The translations under genes were made by a program, and so were the position numbers. From contig JAKVAQ010000002.1 of NCBI GenBank assembly GCA_022447665.1, forward strand, positions 43,829-77,219: a stretch of 33,391 nt of DNA. The letters are read 5' to 3'. The notes beneath the pieces were generated by a model. The model saw nothing but the letters and a program-made list of their open reading frames with translations, did no database searches and was not told the DNA's origin. Positions within the stretch are counted from its first letter, which is position 1; every line of letters starts with the position of its first letter. Shown here one piece after another: positions 1 through 8,991 of the stretch. The stretch comes from Crocinitomicaceae bacterium. Its GTDB lineage: Bacteria; Bacteroidota; Bacteroidia; Flavobacteriales_D; Crocinitomicaceae.

Positions 1-1475
1 CTCATATATTCTTAGCAACCATTGAAAACGGAAAAATTCAAGGAAGAGGAACAGACATTATGGACGGTGAAGATTTTGACGCACCGATGAAGCCGTTCGG
101 AGGTATGGAGCAAATCAACTTCAGTCCAAATGGAATGAAAATCGTTTACACCTGTAAAAAGAAAACAGGTCTAGACTATGCGATTTCGACGAATTCGGAA
201 ATCTATGTTTACGATGTTCTAATGAATAACACCTTTGTTCAAAGTAAAAGCGAAGGATATGATATGAATCCTGTATTCTCGGCAGATGGTAAAAAATTAG
301 CTTGGTTGAGCATGGAACAAAATGGGTTTGAAGCAGATAAAAACGACATTCTAGTATACGATTACAAGACCCAACAAACAACGAATCTAACGGCTGACAT
401 TGACATAACGATTTCTGATTTTGTATGGGATGACGCAGGTGAGAAGATCTTCTTCAAATCATGTATTGAAGCAACTTACCAACTTTTTGAAATTGATTTA
501 AAGTCGAAAAAACATCGTCAAATTACTGAAGGAATTCACAACTACACTTCTCTTGCTTTCGCCAACGGGGTGCTTGTTGGCGGAAAACAATCAATGAATC
601 ATCCAACAGATATTTATGCTGTAAATGTCAAGTCTGGAGAAGAGACGCAATTAACGGATGCGAACAAAGAAATCTATGACAAGATAAAAACAGGTGAGAT
701 TGAAAAAAGATGGGTTGAAACTACTGACGGAAAAAAAGAACTTGTTTGGGTTATCTACCCTCCTGAATTTGATAAGAACAAGGTCTATCCTGCATTACTT
801 TATTGCCAGGGCGGACCACAAAGCGCTGTGAGTCAATTTTTCTCTTACCGTTGGAACTTCCAATTAATGGCTGCTAACGATTACATTATTATAGCACCAA
901 ACCGAAGAGGTTTACCGGGATTTGGACAAGAATGGAATGACGATATTTCAGGAGACTGGGGCGGACAACCTATGGATGATTACTTGTCTGCAGTTGATGA
1001 AATAAAAAAAGAACCATTTATTGATGAAAACAGAATTGGTGCTGTAGGTGCTAGCTATGGTGGTTACTCAGTTTATTATTTAGCTGGAATACATGAGAAT
1101 AGATTCAAATGTTTTATTTCTCATTGTGGTTTATTTAATCTTGAGAGCTGGTATGGAACAACTGAAGAGCTATTCTTTGCTAATAAAGATATTGGAGGTC
1201 CTTACTTTGGACAAATGGTACCAAAGAGCTACAAAGAATTTTCACCGCATAAATTAGCACATAACTGGAATACTCCTATGCTTATATTCCATGGGGAAAA
1301 AGACTACCGCGTTCCTGTGAACCAGGGCATGGAAGCTTTCCAAGTACTTCAAATAAAGCGTATTGATAGTCGTATGGTTTTATTTCCAGATGAGAATCAT
1401 TGGGTATTATCTCCTCAAAATGGCGTACTTTGGCATAGAGAGTATTATGCTTGGCTTGACAAGCACTTGAAGTAA
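1..1475 (+). CDS. S9 family prolyl oligopeptidase / dipeptidyl peptidase, C-terminal part (5' end outside window)
   Basis: Serine peptidase of the prolyl oligopeptidase clan, which cleaves short peptides; family members are usually periplasmic or secreted in Bacteroidota. The reading frame is open from base 3, and the residues before the Met at 60 (…GKIQGRGTDIM) continue the fold, so that Met is internal and the gene is cut by the window edge. The first part holds propeller-type repeats (FSPNG, FSADGKKLAWLS). The second half is the alpha/beta hydrolase. Its catalytic Ser is in GASYGG (codon 1053-1055), the Asp in HGEKDYRVP (1302-1304) and the His in DENHW (1398-1400), so the triad is complete. 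PAP2 follows 23 bp downstream on the same strand, so they are probably co-transcribed. The exact S9 subfamily (DPP-IV, DPP5 or acylaminoacyl peptidase type) cannot be fixed without the N-terminus. Confidence 0.93.
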   Translation, partial: HIFLATIENGKIQGRGTDIMDGEDFDAPMKPFGGMEQINFSPNGMKIVYTCKKKTGLDYAISTNSEIYVYDVLMNNTFVQSKSEGYDMNPVFSADGKKLAWLSMEQNGFEADKNDILVYDYKTQQTTNLTADIDITISDFVWDDAGEKIFFKSCIEATYQLFEIDLKSKKHRQITEGIHNYTSLAFANGVLVGGKQSMNHPTDIYAVNVKSGEETQLTDANKEIYDKIKTGEIEKRWVETTDGKKELVWVIYPPEFDKNKVYPALLYCQGGPQSAVSQFFSYRWNFQLMAANDYIIIAPNRRGLPGFGQEWNDDISGDWGGQPMDDYLSAVDEIKKEPFIDENRIGAVGASYGGYSVYYLAGIHENRFKCFISHCGLFNLESWYGTTEELFFANKDIGGPYFGQMVPKSYKEFSPHKLAHNWNTPMLIFHGEKDYRVPVNQGMEAFQVLQIKRIDSRMVLFPDENHWVLSPQNGVLWHREYYAWLDKHLK

Positions 1476-1498
1476 AAAACCTTGTAGCCTAAGCTAAT

Positions 1499-2083
1499 AT
1501 GGAAACACTCGAGGCACTAGATCGATCATTATTTCTATTTATTAATGGTCTTAGAGCTTCATGGTTAGATATGCCAATGTGGTATATTTCGACCACCATT
1601 CTTTGGACCCCTCTTTTCGTATTTTTCCTTTACTACGCCTTTAAACAAGGCAAGCTAAAACAAATGGCATGGTTGGTACTTGGATGTGCTATTTGCATTG
1701 CACTTACAGATCTAATTTCTGTACAATTGTTTAAGAATACAATACAACGATATCGACCTACACACAATCTTGAGATCATGGATTTGGTTCAAACGGTTAT
1801 AAAACCAAATGGCGAAGAATATCGAGGAGGTCTTTATGGATTTATTTCATCGCATGCGGCGAATTACTTTGGGATGGCTACATTCATTTTCTTTTTGTTC
1901 AAATCTTATTCAAAGTGGTGGATGATGCTTTTCCTCTGGGCCGCTATAGTGGCTTATAGCCGTATATATTTAGGTGTTCATTATCCTGGTGATATCTTAG
2001 GCGGAGCTTTGCTAGGTATAACCGTAGGGTATTCAGTTTATCGAATTTCGAAACGTTGGGGGAACAACACCGTAAAAAATTAG
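1499..2083 (+). CDS. PAP2 superfamily membrane phosphatase
   Basis: Integral membrane phosphatase of the PAP2/type 2 phosphatidic acid phosphatase family (194 aa). Members dephosphorylate undecaprenyl-PP, phosphatidate or phosphatidylglycerophosphate at the membrane; the substrate here cannot be told. All three signature motifs are visible: K(x6)RP at residues 79-87, a PSGH-type motif present as SSH at 117-119 (first position changed from the commoner PSGH), and SR(x5)H(x3)D with S154, R155, H161 and D165. About five hydrophobic segments cover the chain. The ATG start is 23 bp after the S9 peptidase gene, and the stop is 1 bp before the GTG of the fluoride channel gene, suggesting one transcript. 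Confidence 0.92.
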   Translation: METLEALDRSLFLFINGLRASWLDMPMWYISTTILWTPLFVFFLYYAFKQGKLKQMAWLVLGCAICIALTDLISVQLFKNTIQRYRPTHNLEIMDLVQTVIKPNGEEYRGGLYGFISSHAANYFGMATFIFFLFKSYSKWWMMLFLWAAIVAYSRIYLGVHYPGDILGGALLGITVGYSVYRISKRWGNNTVKN

Positions 2084-2084
2084 C

Positions 2085-2459
2085 GTGAGTAATTTTATGA
2101 TTGCTATATATGTTTTTTTTGGAGGAGGCTTAGGAAGTCTTTCTAGATTTGGTATTGGACAGGCTTCTCTCAAATTCTACAATGGAAAATTTCCGCTAGG
2201 AACCTTACTTGCAAATTTTCTTGCTTGCTTATTACTTGGATGGGGTATATATTATATGAAGTCAAAAGGTGCATTAGAGAACGAATGGTTTAAATATCTT
2301 GTTCTTGTAGGGTTTTGCGGTGGTTTTTCTACATTTTCAACCTTCAGTGGAGAGACTTTAAAACTCTTTCAAGAGCAACTCTATTTCATCGGAATTTTGA
2401 ATATTCTAATCTCGCTGCTTCTCGGAATATTTGTGATTTACATTTTCACTAAAGCATAA
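2085..2459 (+). CDS. crcB: Fluoride ion channel FluC/CrcB
   Basis: Small inner-membrane fluoride exporter that works as an antiparallel dimer (124 aa, usual length). Family motifs are clear: GGGLGSLSRF near residues 13-22, GTLLAN at 39-44 with the conserved Asn44, and GFCGGFSTFSTF at 77-88, which carries the Phe-box and the Na+-site region. Four hydrophobic segments are present. The start is GTG at 2085, one base after the PAP2 stop; an in-frame ATG at 2097 is an alternative that would remove four residues. No fluoride riboswitch is visible upstream, since the gene abuts PAP2. It is the last gene of the leading plus-strand cluster and converges on rho. Confidence 0.95.
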   Translation: MSNFMIAIYVFFGGGLGSLSRFGIGQASLKFYNGKFPLGTLLANFLACLLLGWGIYYMKSKGALENEWFKYLVLVGFCGGFSTFSTFSGETLKLFQEQLYFIGILNILISLLLGIFVIYIFTKA

Positions 2460-2485
2460 AAAAAGCGGTCCAAATTGAACCGCTT
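2458..2485 (-). terminator. Intrinsic terminator of rho
   Basis: Stem AAGCGGT (2463-2469) pairs with ACCGCTT (2479-2485). On the minus strand the hairpin is followed by a run of U (complement of the A tract 2458-2464), 22 bases after the rho stop codon. On the plus strand no U-tract follows, so it is a one-directional signal for rho. Confidence 0.8.
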
Positions 2486-2506
2486 AAGTCTATCTAATTT
2501 GAAGTT

Positions 2507-4018
2507 TTAACCATTCATCGAAACTAAGAACTCTTCGTTCGACATGGTAACTTCCAGTCTTTCTTTCACAAATTCCATTGCCTCAACCGGGTTCATGTCA
2601 GCAAGGTACTTTCTTAATATCCAAATACGTTGAAGTACATCTTTTGGCATTAATAAATCCTCTCTACGTGTACCTGAAGCAAGAATATCAATTGCAGGGA
2701 ATATTCTTCTATTCGAAATCTTACGATCTAATTGAAGCTCCATGTTACCTGTTCCTTTGAATTCCTCAAAGATTACTTCATCCATTTTAGATCCAGTTTC
2801 TGTTAATGCAGTAGCAAGGATTGTTAATGATCCGCCGTCTTCAATATTTCTAGCCGCTCCAAAGAACCTCTTAGGTTTGTGCAGTGCATTCGCATCAACA
2901 CCACCAGATAGTACCTTACCAGAAGCCGGTTGAACAGTATTATAAGCTCTGGCTAGACGTGTAATTGAATCTAGAAGGATAACTACATCGTGTCCACATT
3001 CAACCATTCTTTTTGATTTCTCTAGAACGATATTCGCAAGTTTTACATGCTTATCTGCAGGCTCATCAAATGTTGAAGCTACTACCTCTGCATTTACTGA
3101 ACGTGCCATATCAGTCACCTCTTCCGGACGCTCATCAATTAAAAGAATAATCAAGTATGCTTCTGGGTGATTTGCTGCAATGGCGTTGGCCACTTCTTTT
3201 AGTAAAACCGTCTTACCAGTTTTAGGCTGAGCTACGATCATTCCACGTTGTCCTTTACCAATAGGAGCAAACAAATCCATTACTCTTGTTGATATTGTTT
3301 CTTTATCGTGTCCAGTTAATTTGAATTTTTCCTGCGCAAACAACGGTGTTAGATATTCAAACGGCGCTCTATCACGAACGTAAGAAGGATCTCTACCATT
3401 TACACTTTCAATCGAAATTAATGGGAAGTACTTTTCTCCATCTTTAGGAGGCCTAATTGCTCCTTTAACTGTATCACCCCTTTTTAAACCATATTGTTTG
3501 ATTTGACCATGCGATACGTAAATATCATCTGGAGAAGGCAAATAATTATAATCTGAAGATCTTAAGAAACCATAGCCATCTTGCATTGTATCCAACACTC
3601 CTTCGCTAATGATAAATCCGTCAAAATTATATCCGTAGTAGTTTTCTGCTGATCTTTTTTCTTCCCTATTCCCACGATCTCCTTTATGATTATTCTTTTT
3701 ATCGCCGTTTTGATGATCACCTTTATTTCTCTTGTCGTCTCTTCTTCTCTCTCTTTTCTCAGGCCTGTCTTTTATCTCTTCCTTACCGCCCTCTTTTCCG
3801 GCCTCTTCTGGCTTTTCAGCTTTTGATTTTTCGGTTTTAGCTTTTGGTTTTTCAGTTTCAACTTTTGGCGCCTCATCTGCTGGTGCATTTGTTCCTCCCG
3901 AAATAGCTTCTATAAGTTCTTGCTTTTTCATTTTAGCGAAACCTGCTACTCCTAGAGTTTTAGCAATCTCTTTTAATTCTGGTAACTTCTTAGAGTTTAA
4001 CTCAGCAATATTATCCAT
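2507..4018 (-). CDS. rho: Transcription termination factor Rho
   Basis: Hexameric ATP-dependent RNA helicase that ends transcription (503 aa). Order: Rho N-terminal helical domain at 1-42; a long, highly charged, low-complexity linker at about 43-125 rich in K, E, R, D, N and G; the cold-shock-like RNA-binding domain at about 137-205 ([18 protein letters not shown]); and the RecA-type motor. Walker A is AQPKTGKT (263-270), [10 protein letters not shown] is at 292-301 and Walker B is VVILLD (345-350), followed by [10 protein letters not shown]. Length exceeds the roughly 420 residues of E. coli Rho because of the linker, a known trait of Bacteroidota Rho. Monocistronic, with a terminator just downstream; the 202-bp region upstream is shared with a divergent mutase gene. 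I see no exact promoter box for rho there. Confidence 0.97.
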   Translation of the reverse strand: MDNIAELNSKKLPELKEIAKTLGVAGFAKMKKQELIEAISGGTNAPADEAPKVETEKPKAKTEKSKAEKPEEAGKEGGKEEIKDRPEKRERRRDDKRNKGDHQNGDKKNNHKGDRGNREEKRSAENYYGYNFDGFIISEGVLDTMQDGYGFLRSSDYNYLPSPDDIYVSHGQIKQYGLKRGDTVKGAIRPPKDGEKYFPLISIESVNGRDPSYVRDRAPFEYLTPLFAQEKFKLTGHDKETISTRVMDLFAPIGKGQRGMIVAQPKTGKTVLLKEVANAIAANHPEAYLIILLIDERPEEVTDMARSVNAEVVASTFDEPADKHVKLANIVLEKSKRMVECGHDVVILLDSITRLARAYNTVQPASGKVLSGGVDANALHKPKRFFGAARNIEDGGSLTILATALTETGSKMDEVIFEEFKGTGNMELQLDRKISNRRIFPAIDILASGTRREDLLMPKDVLQRIWILRKYLADMNPVEAMEFVKERLEVTMSNEEFLVSMNG

Positions 4019-4220
4019 AAAGAAATGTGATTATAAAATTGTGGTAAATATGTATTTGTAAATAGGGGAAATAATTTTGGCAACAAAGAGTTTCATCGCC
4101 TTGGTTGGACAATATTACAATTAATAATTTGATTACGCTTTAAAATATTTTAAAAAATAATCAACTGTATATTTTTAGTAAAAAACTTACCTTCGTTCTA
4201 CTACTAAATCAATATTTAAG

Positions 4221-5603
4221 ATGACACTAATAAAATCTATTTCAGGTATTCGTGGAACTATTGGAGGGAAAACAGGAGAAGGATTAACCCCGGCAGATGC
4301 AGTTAAATTTGCAGCGGCATACGGTACTTGGTTAAAGAATAGAAATTCTGGAGATGTAACTATTGTTATTGGTCGTGATGCACGACTATCGGGTCAAATG
4401 ATTTCTGACCTTGTTGTTGCAACTTTGCAGGGTGTTGGTATAAATGTCATTAATATTGGTTTGTCCACTACTCCAACAGTAGAAATCGCTGTACCAATGG
4501 AAAACGCACAAGGTGGAATTATCATAACAGCTAGCCATAATCCAAAACAGTGGAATGCTTTAAAACTCTTAAACGAGAAAGGAGAATTTATTTCAGCACA
4601 GGATGGCGCTGAAGTGCTCGAAATTGCAGAAGCTGATTCAATTGATTACGCGGAAGTGGATGATTTAGGATCGCTTAAGCATGATGATTCCTATTTAATG
4701 AAGCATATTGACGCTATCAGAAACTTAAATCTCGTTAATGTTGAGCTCATCAGAAAATCAAACTTTAAAGTAGTAGTTGACGCTGTAAATTCGAGTGGAG
4801 GCATTTATATCCCTTCACTATTGCATGCTTTAGGAGTTAAAGAAGTAGTTGAACTTTACTGTGAGCCTACAGGACATTTTCCACATAACCCAGAACCACT
4901 GCCAGAAAACTTAACAGCCATTTCTGAGAAAATTAAAGAAACTGGAGCCAATTTAGGAATTGTAGTGGATCCTGATGTTGACCGTTTAGCTTTTGTAAAT
5001 GAAGATGGATCCATGTTCGGTGAAGAGTATACATTGGTTGCCGTTTCTGATTACGTGTTAATGAACACGCCTGGTAATACAGTTTCAAATTTATCTTCAA
5101 CAATATCATTACGTGAAGTAACAGAAAATCACGGTTGTACTTACACAGCAGCTGCAGTTGGGGAAGTAAACGTTGTGAATGCAATGAAAGCAACGAATGC
5201 AGTCATCGGTGGTGAAGGCAATGGAGGTATCATTTACCCAGAATTACATTATGGAAGAGATGCTCTAGTAGGTGTTGGTTTGTTTCTTACACATCTTGCG
5301 AAAATGCAAATGAAAATGACCGAACTTCGTTCAATGTATCCTAACTACCACATTTCAAAAAATAAGATAGAACTTGAGCCAGGAATGGATGTAGATGCGA
5401 TTCTAGAATCGGTAAAGAATTCATATGCCGAGCAAGAGGTGGATACGACTGATGGAGTTAAGATTTATTTCGGATCTGAATGGGCTCATTTGAGAAAGAG
5501 TAATACCGAACCTATTATTCGTATTTATTCTGAAAGCGCTTCTGAAGAAAAAGCCAATGAGTTGGCGCATGCAATTATGGATAAGATTCGCTCATTAGCT
5601 TAA
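4221..5603 (+). CDS. glmM: Phosphoglucosamine mutase (phosphohexomutase family)
   Basis: Alpha-D-phosphohexomutase, most likely interconverting glucosamine-6-phosphate and glucosamine-1-phosphate for UDP-GlcNAc synthesis in the cytoplasm (460 aa). The four signature regions are present: GIRG at 9-12, the phosphoserine loop TASHNP with Ser105 (103-108), the Mg2+ loop DPDVDR at 250-255, the sugar-specificity loop GEGNGG at 331-336, and the phosphate-binding loop RKSNTEP at 425-431. The TASHNP...WNALK form is the one seen in Bacteroidota and archaeal-type enzymes; phosphomannomutase activity cannot be excluded. A TAnnTTTG-like box (TACCTTCG, 4188-4195, one mismatch) lies 25 bases before the ATG, without a recognisable -33 element. 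Divergent from rho. Confidence 0.85.
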   Translation: MTLIKSISGIRGTIGGKTGEGLTPADAVKFAAAYGTWLKNRNSGDVTIVIGRDARLSGQMISDLVVATLQGVGINVINIGLSTTPTVEIAVPMENAQGGIIITASHNPKQWNALKLLNEKGEFISAQDGAEVLEIAEADSIDYAEVDDLGSLKHDDSYLMKHIDAIRNLNLVNVELIRKSNFKVVVDAVNSSGGIYIPSLLHALGVKEVVELYCEPTGHFPHNPEPLPENLTAISEKIKETGANLGIVVDPDVDRLAFVNEDGSMFGEEYTLVAVSDYVLMNTPGNTVSNLSSTISLREVTENHGCTYTAAAVGEVNVVNAMKATNAVIGGEGNGGIIYPELHYGRDALVGVGLFLTHLAKMQMKMTELRSMYPNYHISKNKIELEPGMDVDAILESVKNSYAEQEVDTTDGVKIYFGSEWAHLRKSNTEPIIRIYSESASEEKANELAHAIMDKIRSLA

Positions 5604-5729
5604 GTCTAATAACTCTCTTCCACTTTTTTCTTCGCACTTTTCAACAGGTGTTAATAACTAGGGTAGCTAAAAAAGCCTATTCTGGCACAATTCTAGTATT
5701 TTCAAAACCCAATTTTAAAAACACAACGC

Positions 5730-6821
5730 GTGAAAAAATTAATTTTTACCCTATTTCTGGGGGCTTCAACACTAGTTTTAGCACAACCAGATGACCTTAC
5801 CCCGGAGGAAATTGCATACCGCGATTCCATTGCAAACTTGAATGAAACCAACGCTGCAATTGAAAAGTCTCAAAAAGCTTACAACGCCGGAATTGAACTA
5901 TTCAAACAAGAAAACTATACAGGAGCAATTAATAAGTTCTCTGAATCAATTACTTCAGATCCGAACTTTACTCCGGCTTACTACAATAAAGCCATTGCTG
6001 AAAACCAAGCAGAGAAATTCTCAGAAGCAATAAAAACGTTAGATGCACTATTGGCAAAAAAACCTAACTATGCTAAAGCTTATTTCCAAAGAGCTAGAGC
6101 TTATCAAGGAATGAATAACTTCCTTAAAGCAGAAGAGGATTATAAAACATCTATTGATAAAGATCCTAAAAATCCAAAAGCTTATTACAACTACGGAACA
6201 CTATTGTTTCTTCAAAAGAACTATGAGGATGCAATTACTCAGTTCTCAAAAACCATAGAACTAAATCCAGATAACGCTTATGCATATAATGATAGAGGTT
6301 CTTGCTATAGAATGTTAGGAAAATATCCTCAAGCAATCAAAGATTACGAGGAGGCAGCAAGAAAAAATGAAAACCTTGCATTCGTGCTGAATAATATCGG
6401 CACAACAAAAACAAAAATGAAAATGTATGACGAGGCTTTAAAAGCTTTTAACCGTGCATTAAGCATTGATCCCAATTATTATTTAGCGTACAATAATCGC
6501 GGGGTGACACACATGAAAATGGAACGATATGATGATGCGATCAAAGATTTCTCTGAAGCAATCAAAACTAACGGATCTTATTCAGCAGCATATAGCAATC
6601 GTGCTGGAGCATACTTCAAAAAAGGCGAGTATGAAAAAGCTAAAAAAGATGCGGATAAAGCAATACAATTAGACCCTAAGAATGCAGATGCATATGTAAA
6701 CAGGGGAATGGCGCGCGAAATGTTGAGAGACATGGAAGGTGCTTGTGAAGATTGGAACAAAGCAAAGGAACTAGGTTCTGAAATAGGCAAGCAGTACAAT
6801 TCGTTGAACTGCAGTAATTAA
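5730..6821 (+). CDS. Secreted TPR-repeat protein
   Basis: Exported protein made almost wholly of tetratricopeptide repeats (363 aa). The GTG start is supported by the signal peptide it gives (MKKLIFTLFLGASTLVLAQ); the next in-frame Met is more than 100 residues on. From about residue 50 to 350 there are eight or nine 34-residue TPR units with the usual W/Y-G-A-Y-A-P spacing, e.g. AYNNRGVTHMKMERYDDAIK and AYYNYGTLLFLQKNYEDAI. TPR arrays are scaffolds, so a periplasmic protein-protein interaction role is likely but the partner is unknown. The PorE-like OmpA protein begins 30 bp downstream on the same strand; the pair probably forms an operon and may share an envelope complex (inference). Confidence 0.88.
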   Translation: MKKLIFTLFLGASTLVLAQPDDLTPEEIAYRDSIANLNETNAAIEKSQKAYNAGIELFKQENYTGAINKFSESITSDPNFTPAYYNKAIAENQAEKFSEAIKTLDALLAKKPNYAKAYFQRARAYQGMNNFLKAEEDYKTSIDKDPKNPKAYYNYGTLLFLQKNYEDAITQFSKTIELNPDNAYAYNDRGSCYRMLGKYPQAIKDYEEAARKNENLAFVLNNIGTTKTKMKMYDEALKAFNRALSIDPNYYLAYNNRGVTHMKMERYDDAIKDFSEAIKTNGSYSAAYSNRAGAYFKKGEYEKAKKDADKAIQLDPKNADAYVNRGMAREMLRDMEGACEDWNKAKELGSEIGKQYNSLNCSN

Positions 6822-6851
6822 TCAAAAGTATTTAGAGAAAAAATTAGTAAA

Positions 6852-8921
6852 ATGAAGAAGATATTTACATTAATTCTTGCCTTTGTAAGCGTTGTTTCTT
6901 TAGGGCAGGATGTAGAATTCAAAGGAAGTAACTTCAAAGACGATAAAGAAGGTTTCAAAACAGCTTTAGCAGAATTTGAAGCTGGAAATGAAGCTTGGGA
7001 ATTAGGAACGCAAGCAGTTTTCACCGTTAAAGATCCTGAATTCCATTACAAAAAAGCACTAGGACATTATGCAAAGGCTTATGCTTTCAATCCTAAAAGT
7101 GCAGAGCTAAACTTCAAAATGGGATCTGCATACGCAAACCTTACAAATAAGGTAAAGTGTATCCCTTATCTAGAAACAGCTTATAGTTTAAATCCTGAAA
7201 CTCACCATTTCATGGAGTACTACATGGGTTATGCTTGTCAACTACAAGGCAAGTTTGACGACGCTGTAACGCACTACAAAAAGTTTGAGGCTGCATACAA
7301 AAAGGCAGACCGTTTCAACAAATTTGTAAAGCAACGTTATTCAGAATGTTCATCAGGAAAGAAGCTTATGGCAAGCCCTGTTAGAGCTTGGGTGGACAAT
7401 GTTGAAATCCTTAATACGGAATACAATGATTACGCCCCATCAATCACTATGGACGGTGAGGAAATCCTTTTCACTTCAGATAGACCAAATGGCCACACTC
7501 CAGATGAGAACGGAACTTACGATGATGACATTTACGGTTCAACTATGGTGAACGGAAAGTGGCAAAAACCTGCTGTACTTAAAGGGAAAATCAATTCAGC
7601 AGTTGACGACATCTGTAACACAATGTCATATAGCGGACAGAAAATGTTAATGAGTAAACTTAACGCAGCTGGTAATTATGACATTTATGAATCTTTTTTA
7701 AAGGGTGCTACTTGGTCTGAACCTGTTCTTTTCTCAAAAGATATGGCAAGTAAAAACAATGAGCGCTTCGGAGCATACGATTATAACGATAAGTTTATTT
7801 ATTACGCAAAGGACAAAGAAGGAGGAACAAATGGATACGACATCTTCGTAACAGGTCCTGAAGATAAAAAGACAAGAAGCTATTCGTTACCTACTCGTTT
7901 AGGCGAAGTCAACTCACGCTTTAATGATGGTCCAATTTATCTTCATGCAGACGGTAAAACAATGTACTTCTGCTCAGAGGGGTATGATTCAATGGGCGGT
8001 TATGACATCTTTGTTTCAAGAAAAGAAAAAGGAGTTTGGGGTAAACCAGTAAACATGGGATATCCAATTAATACTCCTTACGATGATTATTTCTTTGCTA
8101 TTACTGCCAACGACAAGTATGCATATATCGCTTCGAACAGAGATGGTGGTAAAGGTGGATTTGATCTTTACAAAGTGACTTTCTGGGGACCAGAAAAAGA
8201 TCCTGCCTTAACTGCTGAGGATTATCTTTTAGCTTCTGTAGCGAAACCAATTCAAGACCCAGACATTATGGGTGGTGTAAAAGTAACGACATCGGCGAAC
8301 CTTACAGTATTTAAAGGTAAAACTATAGATGCTTTAACTAAAAAAGCTGTTGAAGCTGTGATCGAAATTACTGACAATAAAACTGGAAAAGTAGTTGAGA
8401 CATTCACGACAAACTCTGCTACAGGTAAATTCTTATTGTCTCTTAATTCAGGAGGTAACTATGGTATTGCCGTTAAAGCCGATGGATATTTATTCCACTC
8501 CGAAAACTTTGATATTCCTGCAGGTTCTGCCTACAACATGGTCAATAAAACCATAGAATTGAAGAACATCAAAGTGGGTAGTAAGATTGCACTCCGAAAT
8601 GTATTCTTTGACACAGGTAAATCTACGATTAAGCCAGAATCTTACCCTGAACTTGATCGTTTAGTTAAATTAATGAAAGATGTGCCTGGACTTAAAATTG
8701 AGTTAAGTGGACACACTGATAATACCGGTTCGGCTTCTGGAAATGTTACTTTATCTCAAGCAAGAGCCGATGCAGTAATGAACTACTTGGCTGGTAAAGG
8801 TATTGCTAAAAGTCGAATGACTGCCAGAGGCTACGGATCTTCGAAACCAGTTGCTACGAATGACACTGCAGCTGGACGTCAAGAAAACAGACGTACTGAA
8901 TTCGAAATTACAGGAAATTAA
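6852..8921 (+). CDS. TPR / PD40 propeller / CRD / OmpA-family envelope protein, PorE-like
   Basis: Peptidoglycan-anchored envelope protein of 689 aa. Signal peptide 1-18 (…VVSLGQ). Then a TPR-like helical region about 40-170, WD40-like PD40 propeller blades about 190-460 (ITMDGEEILFTSDRPNG, LHADGKTMYFCSEGYDSMGG), a carboxypeptidase-regulatory-like beta-sandwich about 483-570, and an OmpA C-terminal peptidoglycan-binding domain about 580-689 (NVFFDTGKSTIKPES; LSGHTDNTGS; RMTARGYGSSKP; RRTEFEI). This domain order is that of PorE of Porphyromonas gingivalis, a T9SS component thought to tie the machine to peptidoglycan. Bacteroidota usually carry several paralogues with this order, so PorE orthology is a hypothesis. 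Preceded by a secreted TPR gene and followed by a strong terminator. Confidence 0.88.
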   Translation: MKKIFTLILAFVSVVSLGQDVEFKGSNFKDDKEGFKTALAEFEAGNEAWELGTQAVFTVKDPEFHYKKALGHYAKAYAFNPKSAELNFKMGSAYANLTNKVKCIPYLETAYSLNPETHHFMEYYMGYACQLQGKFDDAVTHYKKFEAAYKKADRFNKFVKQRYSECSSGKKLMASPVRAWVDNVEILNTEYNDYAPSITMDGEEILFTSDRPNGHTPDENGTYDDDIYGSTMVNGKWQKPAVLKGKINSAVDDICNTMSYSGQKMLMSKLNAAGNYDIYESFLKGATWSEPVLFSKDMASKNNERFGAYDYNDKFIYYAKDKEGGTNGYDIFVTGPEDKKTRSYSLPTRLGEVNSRFNDGPIYLHADGKTMYFCSEGYDSMGGYDIFVSRKEKGVWGKPVNMGYPINTPYDDYFFAITANDKYAYIASNRDGGKGGFDLYKVTFWGPEKDPALTAEDYLLASVAKPIQDPDIMGGVKVTTSANLTVFKGKTIDALTKKAVEAVIEITDNKTGKVVETFTTNSATGKFLLSLNSGGNYGIAVKADGYLFHSENFDIPAGSAYNMVNKTIELKNIKVGSKIALRNVFFDTGKSTIKPESYPELDRLVKLMKDVPGLKIELSGHTDNTGSASGNVTLSQARADAVMNYLAGKGIAKSRMTARGYGSSKPVATNDTAAGRQENRRTEFEITGN

Positions 8922-8941
8922 AGGTTAACCTTAATGAATGA

Positions 8942-8973
8942 AAAAGGGAGCTCAAAAATGAGCTCCCTTTTTT
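8942..8973. terminator. Bidirectional intrinsic terminator between ompA-family gene and fabD
   Basis: Perfect 12-bp stem AAAAGGGAGCTC (8942-8953) and GAGCTCCCTTTT (8960-8971) with the loop AAAAAT. A T-run follows on the plus strand, and the A-run before the stem gives a U-tract on the minus strand. It sits between the convergent ends at 8921 and 8992 and can serve both. Confidence 0.92.
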
Positions 8974-8991
8974 GTATTAGTAATTTTAAGA

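Noticed and set aside
2458-2485. Terminator for the fluoride channel gene on the plus strand
   Set aside because: The hairpin lacks a T-run after it on the plus strand; the U-tract exists only in the rho direction.
3732-4061. Plus-strand ORF of 109 codons opposite the start of rho
   Set aside because: It mirrors the charged low-complexity linker of Rho, giving a Ser/Phe/Ala-rich nonsense translation with no start context.
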